Shown in pieces: positions 27,321 through 38,600 of a stretch of DNA of 64,000 nt; within the stretch, counting starts at the first letter, position 1, and every line of letters starts with the position of its first letter. The stretch is taken from the NCBI RefSeq assembly GCF_000003605.2, contig NW_003140812.1, positions 1,222,476 to 1,286,475 on the forward strand. The letters run 5' to 3'. The translations under genes and the position numbers were made by a program. The stretch comes from Saccoglossus kowalevskii (Eukaryota > Hemichordata > Enteropneusta > Harrimaniidae). A model generated the notes under the pieces. It worked only from the letters and a program-made list of their open reading frames with translations. It did not search any database and was not told where the DNA came from.

Positions 27321-27434
27321 TTATCCCGCGCTAATCGTTCACATACACTTCGTTAGTCCGTGCTAATGATCCGGACCGGGTCTTTAAAACGGGCCTGATT
27401 TAATCCGTACTTAACATTTCTTAGCCCGTGCTAA
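27321..27434. promoter_or_regulatory. Cluster of four TTAGC-N4-GCTAA-like palindromes
   Basis: TTATCCCGCGCTAA at 27321, TTAGTCCGTGCTAA at 27353, TTAATCCGTACTTAA at 27400 and TTAGCCCGTGCTAA at 27421. The last is a perfect 5-bp inverted repeat around CCGT; the others differ by one to three bases. Two units are followed by GTTCACATACAC- or GTTCATGCAC-like sequence, so these are decayed direct repeats with a palindromic core. It may be a binding-site array or a transposon remnant. Confidence 0.4.
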
Positions 27435-30400
27435 GTGTTCATGCACATTTACGTGACAAAGTATTTGATCTCTAAGCCTTAGAAAGGGGCTGGACGTGAA
27501 CGCTACTAATAACGCATCTTTTTATTGCCTTGTATAAGTATATTGAATCACACAGTGATTGTAATACCCCCCCCCACGGGAAACATTTTATGATATTCTA
27601 TGTACGTACCTACTATTCAGCTAACTTATAACACAGCTGTTCATGATAATAATTCATAGAATGTAACCTAACTCGCCGGGGATTGTACTGCACTGAGCGG
27701 AAAAATGACTGATTGGATTTGTGGGGTTGTTGAACATATAATATCGATATTCAAATCTCATTTTTATTACTAGCAAAGTTGTATATGCCTTGTGAAATCG
27801 TATTATTTTCCTCAGCGATTTAAAGCTTTTTCTGTTTGTTTTTTTATAAAGACTGTGAATTTCCCACAGCTGTGAATAATAGGAAGCATTGTCTGACACA
27901 ACAAAACAACAGATCAGAGCTCCGGAAATAGAATAACAACCCCCTGCACATATGAAATATGTCTTGTTGTCCGTCTATACACCCTAGGGATACTTTTGAT
28001 TCGCACCATGACAGCCGAAGGACCAGTTGTATGCCGCCACGCAAGATAAATATGCTTGTCGTTATATCTGCATGAAAACAAGACGATTTTGTTGGATATA
28101 AGCGCAGCGATTCATAACACCCTTGACGTACGTCACGTCGAGTCAAACGGATAGACAACTGATGTTTAATTTCCCTTTCTGATAATAGAAGTTAGTAACC
28201 GGTTTAGCGAATGTTGCATCTAGGGGAATTACGCATAGTCAACAAACCTAGTCTCCTATCAGAATCTATAAACTTATATATCAAGTTCAAGAATTATTAA
28301 TATTTATACCTTTACAGTATATGTATATATTACCAGTAATTACGTAGTTCCACTCCTAACAGTATATCATTTGTTGCCACGGCTTTTGTTTTTGTTCCGG
28401 TGAAGGTATTTTGAGGGCTGCTACAAATGTTTCTAAAAATACCGATAGCCTAATGAATATTTGCCAGTCGTGCTCTTAATAATGAGAAATGCCGTCCTTC
28501 GATATCATATCATATTGCACGCGTATACCAGCTGACACATCTGCACGTACGCGTCGAACACTGATCACCCAATGAACTCATTTAGCCAGCGTAGAGCCCC
28601 CGTTTCTACGAATCTCAGTGGCTTACTCGCGGTAATGCGTACGATCACCCTAGGGCATTGGTGGCCATTAAATACGGGTTTTTATGGTTAGCAATTGTAG
28701 AACATAAACCGTTCCTGGTACACCGTGAATCATGTCAGAATTATATAGTCTTACCGTAACAGTTAATAGTCACAGGCGTAGAACAAACACATATTTGTAA
28801 TGCCCCAAGCACTGGTTCCTGTGAATATTGAATAATTTACGTCACAAACAAAATACTGTATATTCTTGATATTAATTGTAAATCAAATCGTATCTTTTGA
28901 TAAACAACTATACACTCATAAAATAATAATATGGCGATTTTTTTTATTATTTCAAACAATAGGAGAATGCGCAAAGCTAAAGTGTGCAAAGTTTCTTGAT
29001 TGGACCTTCAAAAATAAGTCAAGTTATGCCCGTATTGCACCATGTTTTCGATCCAAGATCTGTATCCGTATATATATCTGTAAGTGTTTTATGGCGTTAC
29101 TTACTAACTCATCGTTTGGTTATTTATTGTTCTTTGTATCAGCGAGAGTGCAACAATCTATCAAGTGTCTCCGCGCACATAGGATTGAGCAAACATGTCT
29201 GCTAGAAAAAGGAGCTGTTATACGAAACGCAATTACAGCGACGTCATATTTATACGAAAAAGCGTCATATGGGAGTCCTTGAACTGAAGACGTTTTGAGT
29301 CTCCCCCGGGAATCAATAAACGAGCAAGTGCTATATATATTTCCGTACTCTTTCTGGCGCAAAAAAAAAGTCTTACATGTTATCGCGTGTGTCAATAGTT
29401 GTGTCGCAGCACTCTCCAGTTTTTGTTCAAACAAACAAACAAATTACGCTTGTATATATCGCACGTGAGTAAGAATAAGGATTTATTGTAGTATGAAGCA
29501 ATTGTTTTCATATAATTAATTACAGCCTCCGTGCTGTAACGGTACACTGGCCCTTGCTTCGTGACCGTAGTCCCACACACTTTATTGATGATTGTTGAGT
29601 TTTACAGTTCAACAGTACTGCGCGAGGGTTTTTATCCTCTTGTATATCCACGCATCGGCAAATATAAAATTGTTAAATTGTAAGTCTATACACTTATTTT
29701 CAATCACCAAGGTGAAACAGATATATTAAGTTTCTTGAAAATCACACCAGATATAGTATTCGACTCTAGATAGGATTACCTCGAGATATTTTATTTCTGC
29801 GCACACCACTGCGCATTACGCTTCTGATACGAGTATAAATGAGAGAACTGTAAAAACAACATATAACCACAAGCAAGAATAGTGACGAAGACCAATTTCT
29901 TGCGTTTTCCGCAGGGACATGATCCACAGCATCTTCCTTAAACTCAAATCGCACGCCTTCGTGTGTCTCATACGTCCATTAACTGTGTTATAGTTTCGAG
30001 ATGTAATAGACGATACATCTCTCTAATTAAAAGCTGGCGCGGCGTAGTTCGTGGAAATTAATGTTGAACATCTATCTTTACTTCGACGCCACAAACAAAT
30101 TTCAGTCTTATTTATTATTAATGGCTGAAGAATATGCATATATCTGACCTGGGGAATATAAAGCTGACTGACAATAAATCGAACGTTCTAACTCGGATAT
30201 CACGCTCTATAGCCAACCGACAGTATTGTATTATTATTTCCCGACTGTTGTAATAACGAGACAACAACAATTAGTCGTTATTTTTTTGTGTTTAGTATTT
30301 CAACATGAGAGGGGAGACATGAGGCAATATTAAATCATTAATCTCCCGGGGCTCTTCGCAAATACACGTTACATATCTTCAATATCACTTTGTTACTTAG

Positions 30401-32749
30401 AAGACATAATTGCCGAAGCATATATCGATCCACACTAATGGTAATACTTAATAAACATACGTGAGAGTACCTACATTATTACCATTACTCGATATTAAAT
30501 TGGTGACCTCGTAAAATTCGTTGTTTTCCAGTTATGTCTTCATCGAGTCATCCTTGTTTTATACGCCTCTTACGTAGCGAAACACGTTTGACGACTAACT
30601 CGCTAATGAATAGTACCGTCTTTAAAAAAGTGATCTGTGGATGTCATTAAACGAGGCGATTGTGTAAGTTTAATAGCATCGCCCGACCATCTCACTCCTT
30701 ATTTGTTCCGCCAGTCGGTACAACCTGCTACAACATGTTTGTGATCTCACTCGTTTGATTTGCGTGGTGCGAAGTAATTCACAGTTAATGGAGTCTTAAA
30801 TTGCATCATTCTTGATGTTCAGATTTGTATGACAAGAACACCGTGGGGCGGAAAACGGGCTGCGCCGAGGAAAATACTAATGTTTGAAGAAACACGAGAA
30901 GGTACAGAAGGTGGCTATCGTGCTAGCGGCGTATCTACTGGCATATGTAATTGGTTAAAATTAAGACAAAATTTCAGGCATTCGAATAGGTCTACTTATG
31001 TTTTTTGTTGTGATCTAAATTCTGGAAACGTCCAGTCATATTCATTCTAGACCAAGGATACCAGATATAATCTCAATGTCGTAGTTTGTACTTGCTCTTG
31101 ATAAAGACATTTACACTATCTTTCCTCAATCGATAGGCATACTTCAAGTTTGTAAATTAGCGAAATTGTAAATGTACGGAGGTGGAATCAATACAAAAAT
31201 CTAGTGCGTACTGCACGCATCCATTCGTTGTTAGTCGCGTCATGATCGGGTTTTATGGTAGAGTAGAGATCGACGAAACGTGATCGTACTAACATAGTCA
31301 AAATCTGAATTTGGAGAGAAAAAAGCTATTTTTTTTTTTAAATTCTTCATTTGACCGTCATGACCTACTCCCTACTACACGGTTACTAACTGCGTTATGT
31401 GATTAATTAAAACCGTTCGACGCCTCATATTCTGTAGATGCAGTAACCGAGATCACAGGCATAGTTAAACATTTACACTTGCCCGGGGCGTTAACACCTA
31501 CGAAGATAGTACTCTCCAAAGTGTCTCAGAGTCGTATTTTGTAAATGAAACAAGTTGCCCGCAAACGGGGACTGAATCAACAAACATGGTAGCCACAACG
31601 CGTTTGACGTGATCGGGATTTACGATCATACATATTGCTGAAACGTGATTGTACAAAATACAAGAGTTCACGACAAAACAGTGGTAGTATTTTCTTTTTT
31701 ATTTATATGGCCATGAAGTCCTTTCCATGGAAACCATATAGGTTACAGCGGAATTTTTGTGGTTGGTGATAAAACACAAGACTGTTTGATCCTTGTTGCA
31801 ACCCCGCGCGAGCACTCTTGTCATACAGCATAGTAATCATATTTCTTTATTGTATCAATTAAACCATCATCAATGTACGTATGACTCTAATATTTTGTTG
31901 CCAACAGAAGGTATCGTGTTGTTGACAGAAATGTCAATGACCACACTGGACGTGAATTGCTAACATTTAATATGCGCATTTTCAAAAGAATGTATTACAT
32001 GTTGTACATTACAAAATGCAATGTCGGTCTAGGTGAATGTATTATTTCCTTAAATTCAGTGTTCGTTTATGTAATCATATGTGTACAATTCACGAGTAAT
32101 TTGCTCTGTCGCTGTATTTTCGCTACATACGCTATTACCTAATGCATTTTTCTTTAATATATGGAATGGCATAGTTTGTGGGAAATTGTGAAAGACATTC
32201 GATTTTTTTTTTGCGTATTTGCAACAATGTTGTATATTAGTCCTCAATTTACACTGTGCGCCATAATGAAGTAACGTTTCTAATGTGTGTTTAAACTTAA
32301 CGCCTAATGGCATCCGCCACATCAGGTCGTATTCTCAACACTATTCCTATTTCAAACAACCAACCCAGAAAACAAACTGTCAACAGAAAGCCGTTCGTTT
32401 TCCATGGTTTCCCCAAGATCTATTAGCATGCGATGGTGTTTTAAAATCAATTATCCGCAATATTATATGTCTCAAGTGTCACTTACGTGCCCGATGTATT
32501 ATTTGACGAATACGTACGTAGTCTTCACCCACTGTGTTTTGTGTTTTCTCCACAGAATCACCGTACGTGATAAAAAGCAGAGCCAACCATTTTACTCGTG
32601 GGTGTATCGCGCAAAGACGTACTAGTAGCAAGTTATGGCAGCAACTCCCGCTACCAACAGCTGTCTTTCCTATATCGCGCTTGAAAGTGGAATGGGGCCG
32701 TCATGATGTTAGAGCTGATTTACAGTTATGAGTGTTTGTCTTGCGTTGT
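27435..32749. other. Upstream flank of the GPCR, gene-free
   Basis: A C run at about 27570 and a less AT-rich stretch at 28.48-28.68 kb that could be a conserved non-coding element. Several 60-140-codon frames show no domain or splice context. The 138-codon one starting near 28866 overlaps other frames on both strands and looks like chance. Confidence 0.4.
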
Positions 32750-32823
32750 GATTGGCGATCCATTGTTAGCAGATTACTCATCATGTATTCACGTTATGAT
32801 GATTGTTTCAGGCGCGCATGCGT
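32750..32823 (+). promoter_or_regulatory. Proximal promoter elements: inverted CCAAT and NRF1-like site
   Basis: GATTGG (reverse complement CCAATC) lies at 32750-32755, about 130 bp upstream of the inferred start site. GCGCATGCGT, one base from the NRF1 palindrome GCGCATGCGC, lies at 32814-32823, about 60 bp upstream. Both positions are typical for these factors, but the match is by motif only. Confidence 0.35.
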
Positions 32824-32851
32824 AATATGCACCTCGCTGGAATGGGATATG

Positions 32852-32884
32852 TATATAAAACAGCCACAGCGGTAGTAACTCAGT
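32852..32884 (+). promoter_or_regulatory. Core promoter of the GPCR: TATA box plus initiator
   Basis: TATATAAAA lies at 32852-32860 and a TCAGT initiator at 32880-32884. The A at 32882 is exactly 30 bp downstream of the first T of the TATA box, the canonical spacing. This would give a 91-nt 5' untranslated region with no intron before the ATG at 32973. The start site is inferred, not measured. Confidence 0.6.
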
Positions 32885-32905
32885 AACTGTAGTCGTAGAT
32901 ACACG

Positions 32906-32945
32906 ATGCATGCTGCCTAGACTGATAAGTTATCGCGCCGTTTAA
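32906..32945 (+). promoter_or_regulatory. Two short upstream ORFs in the GPCR leader
   Basis: Between the inferred start site and the receptor ATG there are two out-of-frame ATGs. ATG 32906 opens a 4-codon frame ending TAG at 32918-32920. ATG 32910 opens an 11-codon frame ending TAA at 32943-32945. Both end before the receptor start, so they could lower translation or make it depend on reinitiation. Their regulatory effect is inferred from position. Confidence 0.4.
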
Positions 32946-32972
32946 AGCGCTCGTTTAGACCCAATACTAAAA

Positions 32973-34097
32973 ATGGAAAACATAACCGTGTTTCCAGACT
33001 ACGTCTACATTTCAGGAAACATTACCCATGTTGAGGTGGCTCCATACGTACCTGACTGGTTTAAGGCTGTTCTAATCCCGGCGCTGTTCATCTGCATATG
33101 CGTCGGTGGCCTTACCGGCAATGGTATAGTGCTGTATGTGTTACTTCGGTGCTCGGGCATGAAAACCGCTCCTGATGTATATATTCTTAATCTCACGGCG
33201 GCCGACCTGCTCTTCATGATTGGAATACCATTCCTAGCGTACACGTACGCGATAGACCGTCAGTGGTACCTCGGAGAAGTCATGTGCAAGATCATATTCA
33301 GTATAGACGGCATGAACATGTATACAGGTATTTTCCTATTGACTGCTATGAGCGTAGATCGCTACCTTGCTGTGGTACATGCCATTTGGTCTATTAAATA
33401 TCGAACCGTGTTTGTTGCTAAATTAGTTTGTGGCATTCTATGGATTACATCGTTTTTGCTCACTCTTCCATTGTGGGTATATATGACTGCTATCGAGGTT
33501 CCAGATGAGTATGGAAATGGTTCGACCACATTCTGCTATGTTAGTTGGGGCGTTGATGGTGATACGTACATGATATGCTCTTTTATCATCGGTTTCGCGG
33601 TGCCTCTCGCAGTTATTTGTTTGTGTTATATACAAATCCTAACGTTTCTAGCTCGAGGTACTCGGCCCGGCAGAGTAGGACACGGTTCATCAAAACTCGG
33701 CAGAGTAGGTCTCATCGTAATTTTAGCAGTTGCTTTGTTCACCATATGTTGGCTGCCCTTCTGGGTCACGCAATTATTGCTGCTCGCACCTAACTACACG
33801 CCAACGTCCGCATACGAATTTGCGTGGACACTGGGGTTCTGCTTTCAATATTTGAACAGCGCACTCAACCCACTCGTCTATACTTGCGTGCGGGAAGATT
33901 TCCGCCAGAACTTGACTAAAATATGTTGCGGAGTCAAGTACGCGGAGGCGTCGAGGGAGAGACGAATGTCCAAAAGACTGGCGTCACGCAGTGGATTGAC
34001 CAATGAGCATGGATGTAAAACTCATTACCAAATAGATGAAACTGGTAAAACAACCACCACTATGATAGTAAATTTGAACTCTTGTTCGCATCTCTGA
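32973..34097 (+). CDS. Intronless class A GPCR, somatostatin/opioid/galanin-MCH receptor group
   Basis: A 374-residue seven-transmembrane receptor, complete in one exon, expected at the plasma membrane and probably binding a peptide and coupling to Gi/o (family inference). Visible hallmarks: N-glycosylation sites N3 and N16; TM1 GN at 49-50; TM2 D78; C105 in TM3 pairing with C188 in extracellular loop 2; D112 in TM3 (the ligand aspartate of somatostatin, opioid and MCH receptors); DRY at 129-131; W157 in TM4; P211 in TM5; CWLP at 259-262; NPLVY at 299-303; C318-C319 as a palmitoylation site. The segment MKTAPDVYILNL resembles somatostatin receptors, while PDVYILNLTAADLLF and LTAMSVDRYLAVVH recall MCH receptors. 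The tail ends S-H-L, a class I PDZ-ligand pattern. Intracellular loop 3 is short. A137 replaces the usual proline after the DRY motif. Length is normal for the family. The start codon has A at -3 and G at +4. The exact subfamily is not settled. Confidence 0.95.
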   Translation: MENITVFPDYVYISGNITHVEVAPYVPDWFKAVLIPALFICICVGGLTGNGIVLYVLLRCSGMKTAPDVYILNLTAADLLFMIGIPFLAYTYAIDRQWYLGEVMCKIIFSIDGMNMYTGIFLLTAMSVDRYLAVVHAIWSIKYRTVFVAKLVCGILWITSFLLTLPLWVYMTAIEVPDEYGNGSTTFCYVSWGVDGDTYMICSFIIGFAVPLAVICLCYIQILTFLARGTRPGRVGHGSSKLGRVGLIVILAVALFTICWLPFWVTQLLLLAPNYTPTSAYEFAWTLGFCFQYLNSALNPLVYTCVREDFRQNLTKICCGVKYAEASRERRMSKRLASRSGLTNEHGCKTHYQIDETGKTTTTMIVNLNSCSHL

Positions 34098-34742
34098 GTT
34101 AACGTTCAATTCGAAATAGACAAACAACTGATAAGCCCGCCCGTGTGAATATGTGTATATTAACTTGTTCTTCAGAAGAAAAAAAAATTATATCAGTCAA
34201 CAATTAAGGAATGTTCTCAACAATATGCCGATTTTCCTATTAATCCGCTTTCAATTATGTTTCTGCTGTCTAATGCGGAAACATGCTTTCTAGATAAGTG
34301 CATATTCTTCGATTTATACATGATTCGATTAACGTTGTAGAAAAACGACAATTACCATATATCATTCAGTTACACATGATAGGTCAGGGCGTATATGTGT
34401 AAGTACACTGGTAGTAATGGTACGTATACAGTGTCCATTTATATGTACAAGAGAACGCTAATGAACCGTTTGCTACTTGCCGACAATATACATTCTAGGA
34501 ATATCTGGTCCATCTATACGTCTTCTTTCTTAACTTGTTTCTTAAGTTACTTGATTCGGTAATGTAAATCCATCAGTTTTGTATTTGTCACACAGACGTG
34601 TGGATGTTTTATTTTCGTGTTTGCAATCAAGTGTGGCTGTTTGTCACGAGCTATATGTGATGTATACGCACCGAGTCAGGTTGTTATATTATATGTACAA
34701 TACGGGCGGCGTACTGCACGTACAAAGGTAATGTTATTTTGA
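34098..34742 (+). other. Probable GPCR 3' untranslated region
   Basis: AT-rich sequence between the receptor stop codon and the first AATAAA. It has no long ORF and no recognisable repeat. Assignment as untranslated region rests only on its position. Confidence 0.4.
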
Positions 34743-34748
34743 AATAAA
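34743..34748 (+). terminator. Poly(A) signal of the GPCR
   Basis: The first AATAAA downstream of the receptor stop codon, followed by a T-rich stretch. It implies a 3' untranslated region of about 650 nt. I found no earlier AATAAA in the 34.1-34.74 kb interval. Confidence 0.5.
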
Positions 34749-35644
34749 TTTTTCCCCATTCAAGTATCATTTTCTAGTTTCTCTTAATCGCAGGCTATGA
34801 AGTATCGGCGCCTCGCAACACTCTTATTTCAGTTTGGAGTCAGGCACTACCTGTCTGTATCCACTTGAAACACTCAACACAGTCTATAGTGAAATTAACA
34901 TTCCTTTTTCTATACTCACTCTATGTGTCTCTAAGAAACGAATACAGATCGTCGGTCGGCTGTTGATTCGTCGAAAAATTTGTTATATATTTATTTATTT
35001 TTCGAATTCCTGTTTTGAATCAAAATTAGGTGAGAAACAATTTTATATGAATGATAATACTGTTTCCACATATCAATGTGTTGTTTTGTGTTATGATCCG
35101 CAATGACACAATCACGCATAGCCATTCAACATCACTCATTGTCGTATTTACCAAACAATGTAATACAACTGTTACGTAGTGACACATGTAGCGAGTAGGT
35201 CAGCTGTTATGAACGGATTAGTACATCGTGTTATCCTCGTTCTCAAATGAGATATTAAAATAAATCAAACACCATTTTTTGTTTATGTTTACATGCGTAA
35301 TTATTACTTATCTGTATTAATTTATACATCAACCGGGGAATCGTATATTTTTATGTAGCTCAAGCGCTGCTTACATTTATATGACAGAAAGAGACAAGGT
35401 ACTATATAGTCATTAACAGTGTTGTGTTCAATGCTCTCCAAAGCATCGACCTTCTCTGTTATTCTAGTGAGTGATGATAATAAACGCAGATGACATGTAC
35501 ACGAGTAATGTGGACAACAAACGAAAAACCTTTTATTTGAGGAGCAATCGCGGCGTACATTTGTGGTTGTTGACATTTGAAGGATGTCCAAACAAGTGCT
35601 GTCAAGAGAATACGGACCGTAACAGCGCATCACCTGTAAACGTG

Positions 35645-35689
35645 GTTGCCATGGCATCAACACGTGCTTTGCCTGGTTTTTATGCAAAT
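35645..35689. promoter_or_regulatory. Possible enhancer: RFX-like half palindrome and POU octamer
   Basis: GTTGCCATGGCA at 35645-35656 matches most of the RFX X-box palindrome, and a perfect octamer ATGCAAAT lies at 35682-35689, with a CACGTG between them. The cluster is about 1.5 kb downstream of the receptor gene in DNA that is less AT-rich than its surroundings. Function is inferred from motifs only. Confidence 0.2.
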
Positions 35690-38600
35690 TGCGACCTCCC
35701 GCTGATCAGTTAGTGGAAGAGGATCGATGTATGTTATTTTTCGCATGTGCTCACCTTACTTGGGCTTATTTTTACCATATTGTGTCAATTAATAGTCACT
35801 CAGTCCATGAAAACACTACTCAACCCAAACGGAACGAAATTACAAACGGCAGATTGTGTGCGATTTTAATAACGTTGCTGATTCCCGTGTGCACTCAGGC
35901 TTTAATGAAAATAAAATGTTTCCATTAGATCAAGTATTAATGATGGGTCGCTCCGTTTTTATTGTCGACACGACTTCCTTGCCAATGTGGAATTCAGGCA
36001 GTTCCGTGGAAAAAAAAACACAGGTTGTCCACGCATATTTGTCAGCAGTATTAGAGTGCGTGAAGTCAATTGATATGCTAGTAATGGCATACAAATAACC
36101 CTTGTAAACAACATTTCAGAAAACAAAATCAGTACTTATAATTTATTTTTATTCTAAATGGCAAACCGGATATTAACGTACTGTCAAGTTTTGTATACTT
36201 CGTAAGTTCAATTTACCTATTTAACACAGCACCTGCAATGTCACCGATGTTATATATTACTTGTTGCTATATATTAGTGTCAAGGGAGTGCAAACTTTAG
36301 TTCTTGTACTGAATGTGTCCTTCAATCATAATTGCTGTGTTAGAGTTAGTATTTCATTTTCAAATTTAATGTGTTTTTTTGGATATGCGTAAATTGCCCT
36401 GATTGAAACGCACACGATCCATCAAAGGCACTCCAATGGGAACAGATATTGCTTAATTACGTGTCATATATATTGGGTTAGTTGAGCTCTATGTGTCAGC
36501 ATTCTACACAGGAAACGCAATTTTCGTTAAAACGCTTTGTGCAAATAAAAAAAGTGCATTATAATCAAACACTTAATAATGACGTAATAGCGCAGTTGCA
36601 TTATTTAATCTTTATTAGTTACTGAATCTAAAGTTACCTGTTCCTATGACGGGACAGCTAAACTATACACCCGTACACATGACCCTGGGGTATCTGTAAA
36701 CGTATTACCTGTTATACGACGAAGCCGAACTGTCGATAATTATATCCACGTTCATACACGTGATTATATCGTTTTCAAAGTAATCATCCCATGTGATGTC
36801 CGTACGAGAGAAAAAAAACAGCAGCAGTGTGAACAAAAACAGCAGTAAACACTAAAAACAGGTACTGTCAGGTACGTTTATTTTTTTCTATAGTTAGATT
36901 CGTATTGTTAAGAGCTGTTGAAAAGGCACTGCTTATACAAATACCGGAATGAGAATTAAATAATTCTCGCATTTTCCTTAAAATATTCCAAACAAACAAA
37001 CATAATAATGTACACTGATGTGTAACATTATATTTCGTATGGCGTACACATGGAGATTTAACTAGTAACACTAGTATCGTAAGTTACTATGTCATATAAC
37101 GTATTTCACTCGGAGATTGACACAAATGATCAATTATGTTTTTTTTATTTTTTTATTCTTTATTATTTGAAAATGATATACATTCAATTTGTAAACATGT
37201 TCATCTCCATTGAAGAAACTGGTGCTATGTATTATGATATACACAAATGATAATAGGGAGATGCATACATAGCATGGTTTCCACGGCGATATTGCGGATC
37301 TAATGAAGCCACGTCGTTAATCATAGACGTTCTGTTTAGTTAAACACATGACCAACAGCTTTACACTGGGGTTTGGTATATTCTACATACTATTCAGATT
37401 GGGACATCGTAGCCATAACTGTCAAGTGTGTTTACACTTGCACTTGATGGACGTTTTAGTTTTGATTTGAACTTTCGGACAATTAACTAGTAAGTTAGTC
37501 TTTTCAGTCAAGTGACAGATCCGCACTCGGTTGTTATGTTCGGGATCGTGTTACTTGTAACATATACCACGTGTATAATGGTACTTGTACCGTCCTTGCG
37601 ACATGCTGTATAGACTGTATTTGATGAACTGTTCGTTAGCTGAAAATAACAGTGCGCACGCTGGTACATATGATGCCGTGTTACAGAAATCCAAGTTTTT
37701 ATATACAACTAAATAAAGGATGTGTATTCCGAAGAACAAGCACTTACATCTATGTATGTAATGCTGCCGAGTAAATATCAACGCCAGTCGAATTGTGCTT
37801 TAAAATAAACTGGCAGGTGGCATTAAATTCACTAAAATCAGTAACCATATGTTGCAAACATGATTGATGTGATCAAACAGGCACACGTGAAACGATTAAT
37901 AACAGTATAATTCACTAAATTTCGCAGCTACGAAGTCACCGTGTAAACATATTCAGCGTACAACATACGGTTATTGGACAACTTCATTCATCGGCTAGTA
38001 TCCAATTAAAAAAATAAAATAAACCTGGTGTACGCGAGTGTGCCCTTCATGCGAATCTACCATAGTACAATGAACATAGAGTACTTGATTACAGAATCTA
38101 AAAAAATAAACGACAGCTGCACTAACGTCTGCGAATATACAGTAATAGGTAGGCTATAAGCCATACGTATTACGTCATTCGTATCAAACATCAACATAGC
38201 ACAGCGCTACTGACAGTGAGAATATTGGAGGCGGTTGTTTATTGCATTTAGGAATCATATGTTGATTGTCCAGTATGTATTCAACTTATGTTGGTGTAAG
38301 TATATATTATATGTATAGCTGTTAAACTCGTGAGATGTACATTTCATTGTGACATATGTATGCAACATGGCAGGCATATGTATGACAACAGTGTACTGTT
38401 ATTATTAACAGTATTGCTACTGCGACCGTGGGGCAAAATAAACAGATCCTATTATTGCAATACCGTAAAAGAAAGAATCCACGTACGATTACGCAAAATA
38501 TCTGTCTTTCGTTAGTGGACTCCTATCTAACATGTCATCATTATGGTATGCCACTAAACGTGCTAAAACTGTCTAATTATCGACACGTGCATTTTAATTC

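Noticed and set aside
28866-29282. 138-codon plus-strand frame
   Set aside because: No domain; overlaps open frames on both strands, and composition follows the AT-rich background.
33005-33244. Minus-strand frames inside the GPCR gene
   Set aside because: Shadows of the strongly supported plus-strand coding sequence.
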